64,000 bases of DNA. Origin: Legionella shakespearei DSM 23087 (GTDB lineage: Bacteria > Pseudomonadota > Gammaproteobacteria > Legionellales > Legionellaceae). The notes beneath the pieces are model-generated. The model worked only from the letters and a program-made list of their open reading frames with translations, was not told the origin of the DNA and searched no databases. Below are positions 37,017-44,241 of the stretch, piece after piece. The translations under genes and the position numbers were made by a program. The stretch is from contig NZ_KB892435.1 in NCBI RefSeq assembly GCF_000373765.1, positions 70,468-134,467 of the forward strand, given 5' to 3'. How positions within the stretch are numbered: position 1 is the stretch's first letter; each line of letters begins with the position of its first letter.

Positions 37017-38151
37017 TGAACAATTGCATGATGATGAGCGAATGATACGAGACAGCGTCGCTCGTTTTGTTAGCAATGACGTAATACCTTTAATGACTGA
37101 GTCTTTTGAACACGCTCAATTTCCGCGAGAGCTTATCAGGCAATCGGCTGAATTGGGTTTATTGGGATTAACTTTACCTGCCCAATACGGCGGTGCTGAA
37201 GCATCTTATGTTTCTTATGGTCTGGTGTGTCAGGAACTGGAGCGGGGCGACAGCGGCTTGCGCAGCTTTGTTTCCGTACAAAGTTCTTTATGTATGTATC
37301 CTATTTTCCGATTCGGTACAGAAGAGCAGAAAATGCGTTATTTGCCGGCTATGGCTGCTGGTGAAGTAATAGGTTGTTTTGGTTTGACTGAACCGGATTC
37401 AGGTTCTGATCCTGCCAGCATGCGCACCCAGGCTAAAAAAGTGGATGGCGGCTGGATATTAAATGGCGCCAAAATGTGGATCACCAATGCGCCCATTGCT
37501 GATATCGCCATTGTCTGGGCAAAAACAGACGCAGGTATTCGCGGGTTTATCGTGGATACCAAATCCAAGGGCATGAGCTGTCCTGAAATCAAACTGAAAA
37601 TGTCATTACGCGCTTCCATTACTGGCGAACTGGTGTTTGATAATGTGTTTGTTCCCGATGAAAATTATTTGCCAGGCAGTGAAAAAGGCTTGGGCGCACC
37701 TCTGAGTTGTTTAAGTCAGGCGCGTTACGGTATAGCCTGGGGAGCAATGGGTGCTGCGATGGCTTGTTTTGATAGTACACGTGATTATTTGCTTGAGCGC
37801 AAACAATTTGATAAGCCGCTGGCCAGTTTCCAATTGGTTCAAAAAGACTTAGCCGAGATGTACTCAGAAATTATTAAGGCCCAATGCCTTAACTTACAAA
37901 TTGGCCGTTTAAAGGATCAACATCGTGAAACGCCAACCATGATTTCTCTGGCTAAAGGGAATGCTTGTCGTGAGGCATTGAAAATTGCACGAAAATGTAG
38001 GAATCTAATGGGAGGAAATGGAATCAGTCTTGAGTATCATGTCATTAGACATATGCTTAATTTGGAATCGGTCTTTACGTACGAAGGTACGGATAATGTC
38101 CATACCTTGGTATTAGGAAGGCATATAACAGGAATTAATGCTTTTGGTTAA
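36994..38151 (+). CDS. gcdH: Acyl-CoA dehydrogenase, glutaryl-CoA dehydrogenase type
   Basis: 385 residues. GTG start at 36994, with GGGAGAAGG upstream inside the previous gene. FAD-binding CFGLTEPDSGSDPASMRT and WITNAPIADIAIVWAK, then the active-site glutamate region FTYEGTDNVHTLVLGRHITG, which matches glutaryl-CoA dehydrogenases (catalytic Glu before G-T). Would oxidise and decarboxylate glutaryl-CoA to crotonyl-CoA in lysine/tryptophan breakdown. Coupled to the E1 gene, suggesting a shared amino-acid catabolic operon. Confidence 0.85.
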   Translation: MDDLLFLDEQLHDDERMIRDSVARFVSNDVIPLMTESFEHAQFPRELIRQSAELGLLGLTLPAQYGGAEASYVSYGLVCQELERGDSGLRSFVSVQSSLCMYPIFRFGTEEQKMRYLPAMAAGEVIGCFGLTEPDSGSDPASMRTQAKKVDGGWILNGAKMWITNAPIADIAIVWAKTDAGIRGFIVDTKSKGMSCPEIKLKMSLRASITGELVFDNVFVPDENYLPGSEKGLGAPLSCLSQARYGIAWGAMGAAMACFDSTRDYLLERKQFDKPLASFQLVQKDLAEMYSEIIKAQCLNLQIGRLKDQHRETPTMISLAKGNACREALKIARKCRNLMGGNGISLEYHVIRHMLNLESVFTYEGTDNVHTLVLGRHITGINAFG

Positions 38152-38540
38152 GATTTTTCTGCTTTTATCGAGTTAATCTCCAGACAACAAATGGTTATAA
38201 CCTAAAAAAGTAGTTCTTCCGATTCAAGTTTCGGCTTCTTGTTGAAGCCGTGGCTTCAGGATATTTTTTTAAAATTTCCTCCTGGAATTAAGTATATCGT
38301 GCCATGAGAAAGGATAAATTCTGGATTCACTATTAGGGGTTGTTGGTTTTTCGCGCAATCAGCGATACGGCAGCAACTTCTTAGGGATAGTTAATTTCAG
38401 GTTCTGTTGACGATACATGGTTTGAATTGAAACATTCCAGTTTTCTGTGATCCACTGCTGAAAATTAGTGGCCATCAATTCAAGAACATGTAAACAGTTC
38501 CTGATAACGGTTTTATTCAGAAAATTACAGGAGTTTTATG
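38152..38540. other. Intergenic stretch with possible hairpin and small remnant frame
   Basis: CGGCTTC-TTGTT-GAAGCCG (about 38232-38250) could end the gcdH transcript, although only a weak T run follows. On the minus strand, 38475-38359 encodes a 38-residue frame (MATNFQQWITENWNVSIQTM...) that is open further upstream without a start. It has protein-like composition but I do not recognise it; it may be a gene remnant. Confidence 0.35.
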
Positions 38541-38900
38541 ATGAACATGCATTTAAAAAAAGCGTTACTCATTGGTTTGTCTTTCTTGTCTTTAAACGCT
38601 TATAGCGATACAGCTGCCAGTAAGGAAGCTCTGGCCTTACAATGCCGACAATTAGCCGATACCGTTGCTTCACTGGTTTACAGTCAGGAGAAAAAAGCCT
38701 GTGTAGAAAAATTGGCTTTAGCTGCCATGCAGATTGAAGATGCAGCCGATTTTATTCTTGATGATGCTTATCCCCCTGCAAAACTGGAGTTAGATCATGC
38801 CGTGTATACTTTGCAATATGCTGAATTAAACAGCTGTAATCGTTACATTCAGATTTCTCACTCCAAATTTGAAGCACAAAAGCTCAAGAACTCTTTGTAA
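38541..38900 (+). CDS. Small secreted protein
   Basis: 119 residues from the ATG at 38541; the ATG at 38538 is also possible (AGGAG 4-7 bases upstream). Signal peptide MNMHLKKALLIGLSFLSLNAYS. The mature part is helical with three cysteines (LQCRQL, KACVEK, NSCNRY). No family is recognised. A periplasmic or secreted protein is inferred from the signal alone. Confidence 0.65.
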   Translation: MNMHLKKALLIGLSFLSLNAYSDTAASKEALALQCRQLADTVASLVYSQEKKACVEKLALAAMQIEDAADFILDDAYPPAKLELDHAVYTLQYAELNSCNRYIQISHSKFEAQKLKNSL

Positions 38901-39350
38901 AACTTAATCCCAAAGCCAGGTTCCACGCTTTTATGCGCGGAATCTGCTTGAATTGCTACCAATAATAAAAATATTTAAATAATTTTTATTATAAATCCAC
39001 TCCAGTGTCCTTAAAAAAGGCAGTGCAGTCCTTTTAAATAAACACTATTTATATTTTTTATCCATATAACGATCCTATTTTCCACAATCCTCCATAATTT
39101 AGTGCTGCCAGTGCCAGATATGATCATAACTTGTTGATTAATTAATTTTTTTTTATATTAATCGACAATATGGAGCGATGCTCTGATTAATTTTAAATTG
39201 ATTGGAGAATGTAATCAGATTGTTTATGTAATGGCCATTTGATTAAGCATCATAGCGTCTTAAGTCCAACATTGTTTTCCGGCGAACCTCCAACCTGCGA
39301 GCAAGATTAAATCTATTAGAGTTTAATTGATGCACAAGGAGGGTATCGCT
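38901..39350. other. AT-rich intergenic stretch
   Basis: No gene, RNA or strong repeat is seen. Very AT-rich around 38960-39150. It probably contains the promoter of the endonuclease gene. Confidence 0.4.
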
Positions 39351-40085
39351 ATGGTTAAAGCTGTACTGCACCAGGTTACATTTATTTTTATTCTTCTTAT
39401 CCTGCCCTTTTCGATAAGTTTCGCTACCGCACCAGCAACCTTCACTACCGCTAAAAAAGTGGCTGCTAATATATTCAAACCCCATAAAATAACACTTTAT
39501 TGTGGTTGCGCTTACGATAAAGACAAGCAAGTGGATTTGACCAGTTGCAATATGAACAACGCAATACCCATAAAAAGAGCCAATCGCGTGGAATGGGAAC
39601 ACATGATGCCAGCAGAGCATTTTGGCCGTTATCATCAATGCTGGCGAGAAAAAATCTGCGTTAATGAAAATACGGGAAAGGAATACAAAGGACGAAAATG
39701 CTGTGAAAAAATCGATCCCGAATTTCGCAAACAAGAAGCCGAATTATACAACCTCTGGCCTGCAGTAGGTGCCGTAAACCAGGAGCGATCCAATTTCGCT
39801 TTCGGCATTATCGAAAATAAAAGAGGATACTACGGTTGTGAATTTGAAGCAGACAAAGAATTAAGAATCGCCGAACCCCCAGACCGCGCCAAAGGAATAG
39901 TCGCCCGAGCCAACCTGTTTATGGCCGAAAAATATGAGGTCGAGCTAAGCAAAGAACAAAGACGACTCCTGCAAAAATGGAACAAACAATTCCCCCCAGA
40001 GCTTTGGGAATTACAATGGGCAGAGGAGGTCGCGGAAATTGTGGGGTACAGAAATCCATACATTACAGTATCAGATACCGCATAA
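39351..40085 (+). CDS. Secreted endonuclease I (EndA/Dns-like)
   Basis: 244 residues from the ATG at 39351, chosen because AAGGAGGG sits 8 bases upstream and the product begins with a signal peptide (MVKAVLHQVTFIFILLILPF...SFA). The endonuclease I core is visible: NRVEWEHMMPAEHFGR (catalytic His), cysteine-rich KICVN..KCCEK, and YNLWPAVGAVNQERSNFAFG. Non-specific DNA/RNA nuclease of the Vvn type, active in the periplasm or outside after disulfide formation. Confidence 0.9.
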   Translation: MVKAVLHQVTFIFILLILPFSISFATAPATFTTAKKVAANIFKPHKITLYCGCAYDKDKQVDLTSCNMNNAIPIKRANRVEWEHMMPAEHFGRYHQCWREKICVNENTGKEYKGRKCCEKIDPEFRKQEAELYNLWPAVGAVNQERSNFAFGIIENKRGYYGCEFEADKELRIAEPPDRAKGIVARANLFMAEKYEVELSKEQRRLLQKWNKQFPPELWELQWAEEVAEIVGYRNPYITVSDTA

Positions 40086-40145
40086 AGAACAGTTAAGTGA
40101 GTAGGTGGTATCTGCCAGTAGGCGGTATCTGCGAGAGATGTCCCC

Positions 40146-40260
40146 CGATCCACGTCGTCCTGAGCGCGTCTTTTGGCGCGAAGGATCTCCAAATATTGGC
40201 ACCGTGCCGCTTGCAGGAGATCCTTCGCGCCAAAAGACGCGCTCAGGACGACGTAGATCG
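40146..40260. repeat. Palindromic repeat family D, copy 4
   Basis: CGATCCACGTCGTCCTGAGC ... complement ending GACGACGTAGATCG; inner GCGCGAAGGATCTCC / GGAGATCCTTCGCGC pairing. It follows the endonuclease gene. Confidence 0.8.
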
Positions 40261-40313
40261 GAAAGAGGGCGGAAGAGAAGTTCCTGAGAACTTCCGTATT
40301 CTTTCTTAAGGAG

Positions 40314-40405
40314 TTCCACCGTCCCGCGGCTTGTCCGCGGGATCCAGGAATCTCACTCCGAACTTAGATCTCTAGATACCGCGGACAAGCCGCGGGGCGG
40401 TGGAG
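40314..40405. repeat. Palindromic repeat family C, copy 2
   Basis: Almost base-for-base the same as 12424-12515, including the central TCTCACTCCGAACTTA. The two full-length copies are 28 kb apart and point to recent spread or gene conversion. The remaining bases before 40505 show only a probable promoter. Confidence 0.8.
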
Positions 40406-40504
40406 TATCGCTTAACTTAATGGCCGTGACCCACAAGAACCAGCCCCAAATCACTCACCATCTGCTAAACTTAAAACAAGAGTACTCAAATTAAAGGCCA
40501 ACAA

Positions 40505-40744
40505 ATGGACGAAGAACTACAACCCGAGCCAGACACCATACTACCAGAAGACCTAACAGAACAGATGAAAATGGAAGGCTCAAGCAACGACACCGATCAC
40601 AACACCTTTACACGAGGCGATGAAGTAGATTTGGTAGGTGATGGCATACCAGGCTACGAAACCACAGGAGTAGACGGCACCGACGATCAAATTGAAGACG
40701 AAATAGAAGCCTCAATGCAACCCAATCCAATGAACATCCCATAA
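40505..40744 (+). CDS. Small acidic protein of unknown function
   Basis: 79 residues, strongly acidic (MDEELQPEPDTILPEDL..., GVDGTDDQIEDEIEA), with no signal or membrane segment. AAAGG lies about 10 bases before the ATG. Not recognised. It is the last chromosomal gene before tRNA-Pro. Codon use looks protein-like, so I keep it. Confidence 0.55.
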   Translation: MDEELQPEPDTILPEDLTEQMKMEGSSNDTDHNTFTRGDEVDLVGDGIPGYETTGVDGTDDQIEDEIEASMQPNPMNIP

Positions 40745-40788
40745 CCCCTTGTTATTTTCCCCCGACTTCGCTATCATTCCCTACCAAT

Positions 40789-40865
40789 CGGGGCGTAGCG
40801 CAGCCTGGTAGCGTACTAGCATGGGGTGCTAGTGGTCGAAGGTTCAAATCCTTCCGTCCCGACCA
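40789..40865 (+). tRNA. tRNA-Pro (anticodon GGG)
   Basis: Acceptor stem CGGGGCG / CGTCCCG (one G-T pair), D arm GCGCAGCCTGGTAGCGT, anticodon stem CTAGC / GCTAG with loop ATGGGGT (anticodon GGG, reads CCC/CCU proline codons), T arm GGTTCAAATCC, and an encoded discriminator plus CCA (ACCA). Its 3' 45 bases lie within the left attachment repeat of the island, leaving the gene whole. Confidence 0.96.
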
Positions 40866-40866
40866 T
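40821..40866 (+). repeat. attL: left attachment repeat
   Basis: The 3' end of tRNA-Pro from ATGGGGTGCT to GACCAT. Matches 60230-60275 over 46 bases with two differences (G/A and G/C). Confidence 0.88.
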
Positions 40867-40987
40867 AAAATCCCCTTTAAAATCAGCAGGTTGCATCTTC
40901 TCAGTTAAACCCTTTAAAAATCAAAAATTCTGCTAGGTGTACTTCTGGGTGTACTTTCAATCATTTCATTTTCTATGAAAAAGTACA

Positions 40988-40993
40988 TATAAT
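40988..40993 (+). promoter_or_regulatory. -10 promoter element for the lysine-rich/TIR-like gene pair
   Basis: TATAAT at 40988-40993. Transcription would start near 41000, making the ATG at 41001 essentially leaderless and favouring the downstream TTG at 41028, which has an AGGAAT ribosome site. A good -35 match was not found. Confidence 0.4.
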
Positions 40994-41027
40994 ATAATTA
41001 ATGCGTACTTGCTTAGGAATAAATAAA

Positions 41028-41252
41028 TTGTCAGAAAAAAAAACGCCATCAAAAGCAACTGTAAAAAAAGCAGCTAAAACATTAAGTAACCCTAAAGCAA
41101 GTACTAAAGAAAAATCTAGTGCAGGAAAAACATTAGCTAAAAAATCTGTAGAATCAAGAAAAATTCAACCAGCCCCAAAAACAGGAAAAATTAGCCGAGA
41201 GAATATCAAACGTGCTGTTGCGTCTGTTTCATCAAATAAGAAGAAAAAATAA
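41028..41252 (+). CDS. Small lysine-rich basic protein
   Basis: 74 residues from the TTG at 41028 (AGGAAT 8 bases before); ATG 41001 would give 83. The sequence is made almost entirely of Lys/Ala/Ser/Thr (SEKKTPSKATVKKAAKTLSN, ...SSNKKKK), like histone H1-type tails, with no hydrophobic core. It probably binds nucleic acid or is an intrinsically disordered partner. It ends directly against the next ATG (TAAATG), so the two are co-translated and presumably work together. Confidence 0.6.
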   Translation: MSEKKTPSKATVKKAAKTLSNPKASTKEKSSAGKTLAKKSVESRKIQPAPKTGKISRENIKRAVASVSSNKKKK

Positions 41253-41870
41253 ATGACGAAAAAGCATTATGACTATAACGTATTTATAAACTGTCCCTTT
41301 GATGATAAATACCTTAAATTGAGGAAGGCTCTTGTCTTTGCTATTTTCGATTGTGGTTTTATACCGCGATGCGCTCTTGAAGAAGATAATGGGGCAAATG
41401 TAAGGGTTGGAAAAATAATGCAATTGATTAAAGAATCAAAGTTTGGTCTGCATGATATTTCCAGAACTGAATTGGATAGTAATACAAACTTACCCCGCTT
41501 TAACATGCCTCTAGAACTAGGAGTTTTTCTTGGTGCAATGAATTTTGGAGTGGATGAGCAGAAAGAAAAAAATTGTTTAATACTGGATTGTGAACCTTAT
41601 CGATATCAGGCTTTTATTTCTGATATTGCTGGTCATGATATCCGCGCTCATAATTCTGACCCCGAAGAGTTAATTAAACTTGTCCGTAATTGGCTTAATG
41701 ATGCTTCAACAGACAAAATAATACCCGGGGGTAGGGAAATAGTAAGAAGGTTTATAGCTTTTGAAGAGGATCTTCCTACAATCTGTGCCGCAGTTCCAAT
41801 CGATATTGATGAGCTGACATTTAATGATTACGCTCAACTTATTTCTGAATGGTTAAGAAAGAATACATAA
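41253..41870 (+). CDS. TIR/nucleoside-deoxyribosyltransferase-like fold protein, defence candidate
   Basis: 205 residues. The opening YNVFINCPFDDKYLKLRKAL, the segment FGLHDISRTE and NMPLELGVFLGA (E88 of ELG) follow the strand-helix order of TIR-like and deoxyribosyltransferase-like domains, where a glutamate at this place is catalytic for breaking N-glycosidic bonds (NAD or nucleotides). The C-terminal half (HDIRAHNSDPEELIKLVRNW) completes the fold. Proteins starting with FINCPFD-type motifs are found in bacterial defence islands, in my recollection. The enzymatic activity and the partnership with the lysine-rich gene are inferred. Confidence 0.55.
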   Translation: MTKKHYDYNVFINCPFDDKYLKLRKALVFAIFDCGFIPRCALEEDNGANVRVGKIMQLIKESKFGLHDISRTELDSNTNLPRFNMPLELGVFLGAMNFGVDEQKEKNCLILDCEPYRYQAFISDIAGHDIRAHNSDPEELIKLVRNWLNDASTDKIIPGGREIVRRFIAFEEDLPTICAAVPIDIDELTFNDYAQLISEWLRKNT

Positions 41871-41875
41871 AGCCT

Positions 41876-42772
41876 TTATCCCAGATAAATTTTTGTAATA
41901 TTTAAACGCGAATGACCGAGTTCACGACTAATAATCCCTCTAGCTAGTTTATCCAATTGTTTTTCTTCACGATTGAATTCTTTACTGGTTTTTCCTCCAG
42001 CAATTGGGCAGGTTAATCCTATTTTTAAAGGATCAAGCTCTTTCGTCAATTCAGCATATCGGCGTTGGGCATAAGCATGACGTAGACCATGTAATTTACA
42101 GACTCCCATTAACTTAGCTTGTTGTTGATAATGACCTAAATGCTGCTTATAGGTTCTTTCCGTAGGAATAAGTGACTTACCGCGTTCAATCTGGTGTGAT
42201 ACTTTAAACAACCATTTCATTTGCTCTTCATTGGTAATCTTAAGTAATCGTCCAATACCCCCTTTAGTCCAACTGGGTCTTATATATAAGAAATCACCAT
42301 TCCAAGCCTCACTTATCACAAATTTCATGGATTCTTCTCTACGTAAACCAAAAAGCATTTGTGCTTCCAGTGAAAGGCGTATGTGCGGATCGGTACATAA
42401 GTTTAAAGCGATATGGTGGATAGCTTTATTTTGAGTAGGAATATAGGTGCGTTTATCAATTTGATAAGAATCATTACCAGTTTTAACCAGTTTAGGTTTA
42501 TCAAGAAAATAAGCAAGTTTACGCAATTTGGACATGTAATTTTTGATAGTTGCAGGACTTTTGCCTTGCTTTTTCCAGTGTTCAACCAATACATAGATAT
42601 GCTTGGGCTTTAGGCCATTTAAATGGCCAACTTTAAAACCTAACTCGTGTAGATCTTTCATACAACGATTAATCATATGCTTCATATCTGCCTTGCTGGC
42701 ATAGGAATAACCCTGCATTTGTTTAATTAATTGGTGTACTGAGTAAAGTGCGCTGCGTAATTTATTGCTCAT
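41876..42772 (-). CDS. Tyrosine-recombinase-like integrase (Integrase_1 type)
   Basis: 298 residues. Helical SAM-like core-binding domain (about 5-95, KSPATIKNYMSKLRKLAYFL) followed by a catalytic domain with the expected residues: Arg in MLFGLRREESMKF, H-x-x-R in LHGLRHAYAQRRY, and His with Tyr in RELGHSRLNITKIYLG. So it appears active. It overlaps the upstream gene (42762) by 11 bases. Converges with the TIR-like gene. It may recombine the island or a smaller element within it. Confidence 0.75.
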   Translation of the reverse strand: MSNKLRSALYSVHQLIKQMQGYSYASKADMKHMINRCMKDLHELGFKVGHLNGLKPKHIYVLVEHWKKQGKSPATIKNYMSKLRKLAYFLDKPKLVKTGNDSYQIDKRTYIPTQNKAIHHIALNLCTDPHIRLSLEAQMLFGLRREESMKFVISEAWNGDFLYIRPSWTKGGIGRLLKITNEEQMKWLFKVSHQIERGKSLIPTERTYKQHLGHYQQQAKLMGVCKLHGLRHAYAQRRYAELTKELDPLKIGLTCPIAGGKTSKEFNREEKQLDKLARGIISRELGHSRLNITKIYLG

Positions 42773-43583
42773 TGAGATAACTCCAAAGTGTGGTACGGGA
42801 TTTCAGACCCATTTCATCCATGATGAGTAAGGACAAACGGTAATGGGATATTTGAGATGATAATTGTGAACTTAATTGCTGGGCATAAAGATAACGCCAG
42901 CATTTCTTTCCAGAGAGCCTTAAGGACTTCATGACCTTTTGCCAGCTAAAACAGATGGCTCTATAACCATAAGTTGTAATAAGACACCCGTTCCCTTGGG
43001 TTAATAGATTAAAATCCTGTATAAGCTTTATTTGAGCTTCGGAGCGAATAGGAATCTTCCTATCCTTGCTATTAAAAGTGATTTCTCGAGTCAGTAATAA
43101 TTCATGTTCTTGAATATGCACCCCAGGCAAAATGCGCATGGCTTCGCTCAAGGTCAAACCAAAATGAATTTGAAAGCTCAAAAGAACTTTTGCAATGGGA
43201 TCACCAATCTTATCAAACAAATCATTGGGAGATCTTCGAGTTTTCTTCTTAATCTTCTTAGTTTGCAAACCAAGGCTGAGATTATCAATATTCTCAGCAT
43301 TATGACCGACATGACATAGAAATTTGCGGATGATGGTCATGTAATTCATAAGAGTCGAGGGTTTAACTTTTTTCTTATGCCAATGTTGAATGAGTTGCTG
43401 CAAATGAAGAGAGGTCAAACCTAGCCAATTGGATGGTGCAAGTCCAAGAACAAAGAGATCGTCAATCATCCTAAGAATAACAAAGCGACGATATTTTTTG
43501 CCACGAGGGCTACCGCTATTATCATGATCCAGATACTGGCTCGCTATTTGTCTTAAAGAGTGTTTGCGCATAGTTCTATTCAA
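42762..43583 (-). CDS. Degenerate tyrosine-recombinase-like protein, partner of the downstream integrase
   Basis: 273 residues with the same domain order as the downstream protein: core-binding segment KPSTLMNYMTIIRKFLCHVG, then a catalytic-like domain. The first Arg position reads FGLTLSEAMRIL (Thr for Arg) and the ending MGLKSRTTLWSYLNEQ keeps the Tyr while the G-H of LGH is lost. Hence it is probably not catalytic but may form mixed complexes with the intact partner. First gene of the two; the hammerhead-like RNA lies about 310 bases before its ATG. Confidence 0.7.
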   Translation of the reverse strand: MNRTMRKHSLRQIASQYLDHDNSGSPRGKKYRRFVILRMIDDLFVLGLAPSNWLGLTSLHLQQLIQHWHKKKVKPSTLMNYMTIIRKFLCHVGHNAENIDNLSLGLQTKKIKKKTRRSPNDLFDKIGDPIAKVLLSFQIHFGLTLSEAMRILPGVHIQEHELLLTREITFNSKDRKIPIRSEAQIKLIQDFNLLTQGNGCLITTYGYRAICFSWQKVMKSLRLSGKKCWRYLYAQQLSSQLSSQISHYRLSLLIMDEMGLKSRTTLWSYLNEQ

Positions 43584-43895
43584 TCAATTTATTTGCCCTG
43601 TCTTTGGTTTAGTGTTAATCGAGCGATTCACTCAAAGAGGATATCCAGCTTGCGCTGCAAGGCTCGAAATGATGAGGCAAATCAAGGTTAATGATTATTT
43701 TGGTACAACGGTTTTTTAGTGGTTTATCTCCTTATTGTTCAAATACAAAAACGCACGGCAATCCAACAGCAGCTGCCGCTGATCCATGGTTAATAAAGAA
43801 GTGATTATTAACTTATCTACCCGATGGTAGCCTATCCTAGAACTACAGATTCCCGACTAGACGTCCAGCCACAGGTTATGGGATGAGAGTGGCTT

Positions 43896-43947
43896 AGCAT
43901 AAGACCCTAAGGTTTCGCCTGAGTTGCACAGGCTCATCAGTTATGCT
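43896..43947 (-). ncRNA. Type I hammerhead ribozyme candidate
   Basis: Read on the minus strand from 43947: stem I AGCATAA, core CTGATGA (43940-43934), stem II GCCTG-TGCAACT-CAGGC (43933-43917), core GAAA (43916-43913), short stem III CC-TTAG-GG (43912-43905), cleavage triplet GTC ending at 43903, then TTATGCT (43902-43896), which closes stem I with seven pairs. Every conserved core nucleotide of the hammerhead fold (C3 U4 G5 A6 N7 G8 A9, G12 A13 A14, A15.1-U16.1, H17) is present, and G10.1-C11.1 is satisfied. Self-cleavage would fall between 43903 and 43902. It lies about 320 bases upstream of, and on the same strand as, the paired recombinase genes. The surrounding 43800-43960 is more GC-rich than the rest of the gap. 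Activity and role are inferred. Confidence 0.8.
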
Positions 43948-44081
43948 TATGAAAAATTTAGCAAAGGTGAGATCTGAGGGCAATAGGTTTTGGAGGAATA
44001 TTTTGTTCAATCCTGTGGTGTAGGATTGAATTTTATTTGTTAATTCATTGATTTTAAGATTAGATTTTATGTGTAAGTTTC

Positions 44082-44112
44082 TGCGTCACTGCACAGAAAT
44101 TGCAGTGACGCA
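44082..44112. repeat. Perfect 12-bp inverted repeat
   Basis: TGCGTCACTGCA - CAGAAAT - TGCAGTGACGCA. No T run on either side, so not an obvious terminator. It lies between the druE-like stop and the hammerhead. The rest of the 43584-44241 gap contains a 23-residue frame without a ribosome site (43787-43716, minus) that I do not call as a gene. Confidence 0.7.
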
Positions 44113-44193
44113 TTACAGTGAGTAAAATTGATACCACAAGAGTAATATAAGCTCATCTAGGAATTAGTTACAAAAAACATAATAAATATAGGG

Positions 44194-44235
44194 ATTGAAA
44201 TAATTTCTGCAAACAGTTGTAGAAATTATTTCAAT
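44194..44235 (-). terminator. Hairpin downstream of the druE-like gene
   Basis: ATTGAAATAATTTCT (44194-44208) and AGAAATTATTTCAAT (44221-44235) pair perfectly over 15 bases with a 12-base loop, starting 7 bases after the stop of the large helicase gene. AT-rich and without a clear T tract, so termination or mRNA-end protection is likely rather than certain. Confidence 0.5.
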
Positions 44236-44241
44236 TACATT

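Noticed and set aside
43716-43787. 23-residue leader peptide before the recombinase pair
   Set aside because: Starts with ATG in a plausible place on the minus strand but has no ribosome site and no further support.
41876-44241. Second hammerhead flanking the recombinase pair, as in retrozyme-like elements
   Set aside because: I looked for another CTGATGA with a matching GAAA in this locus on both strands and did not find one.
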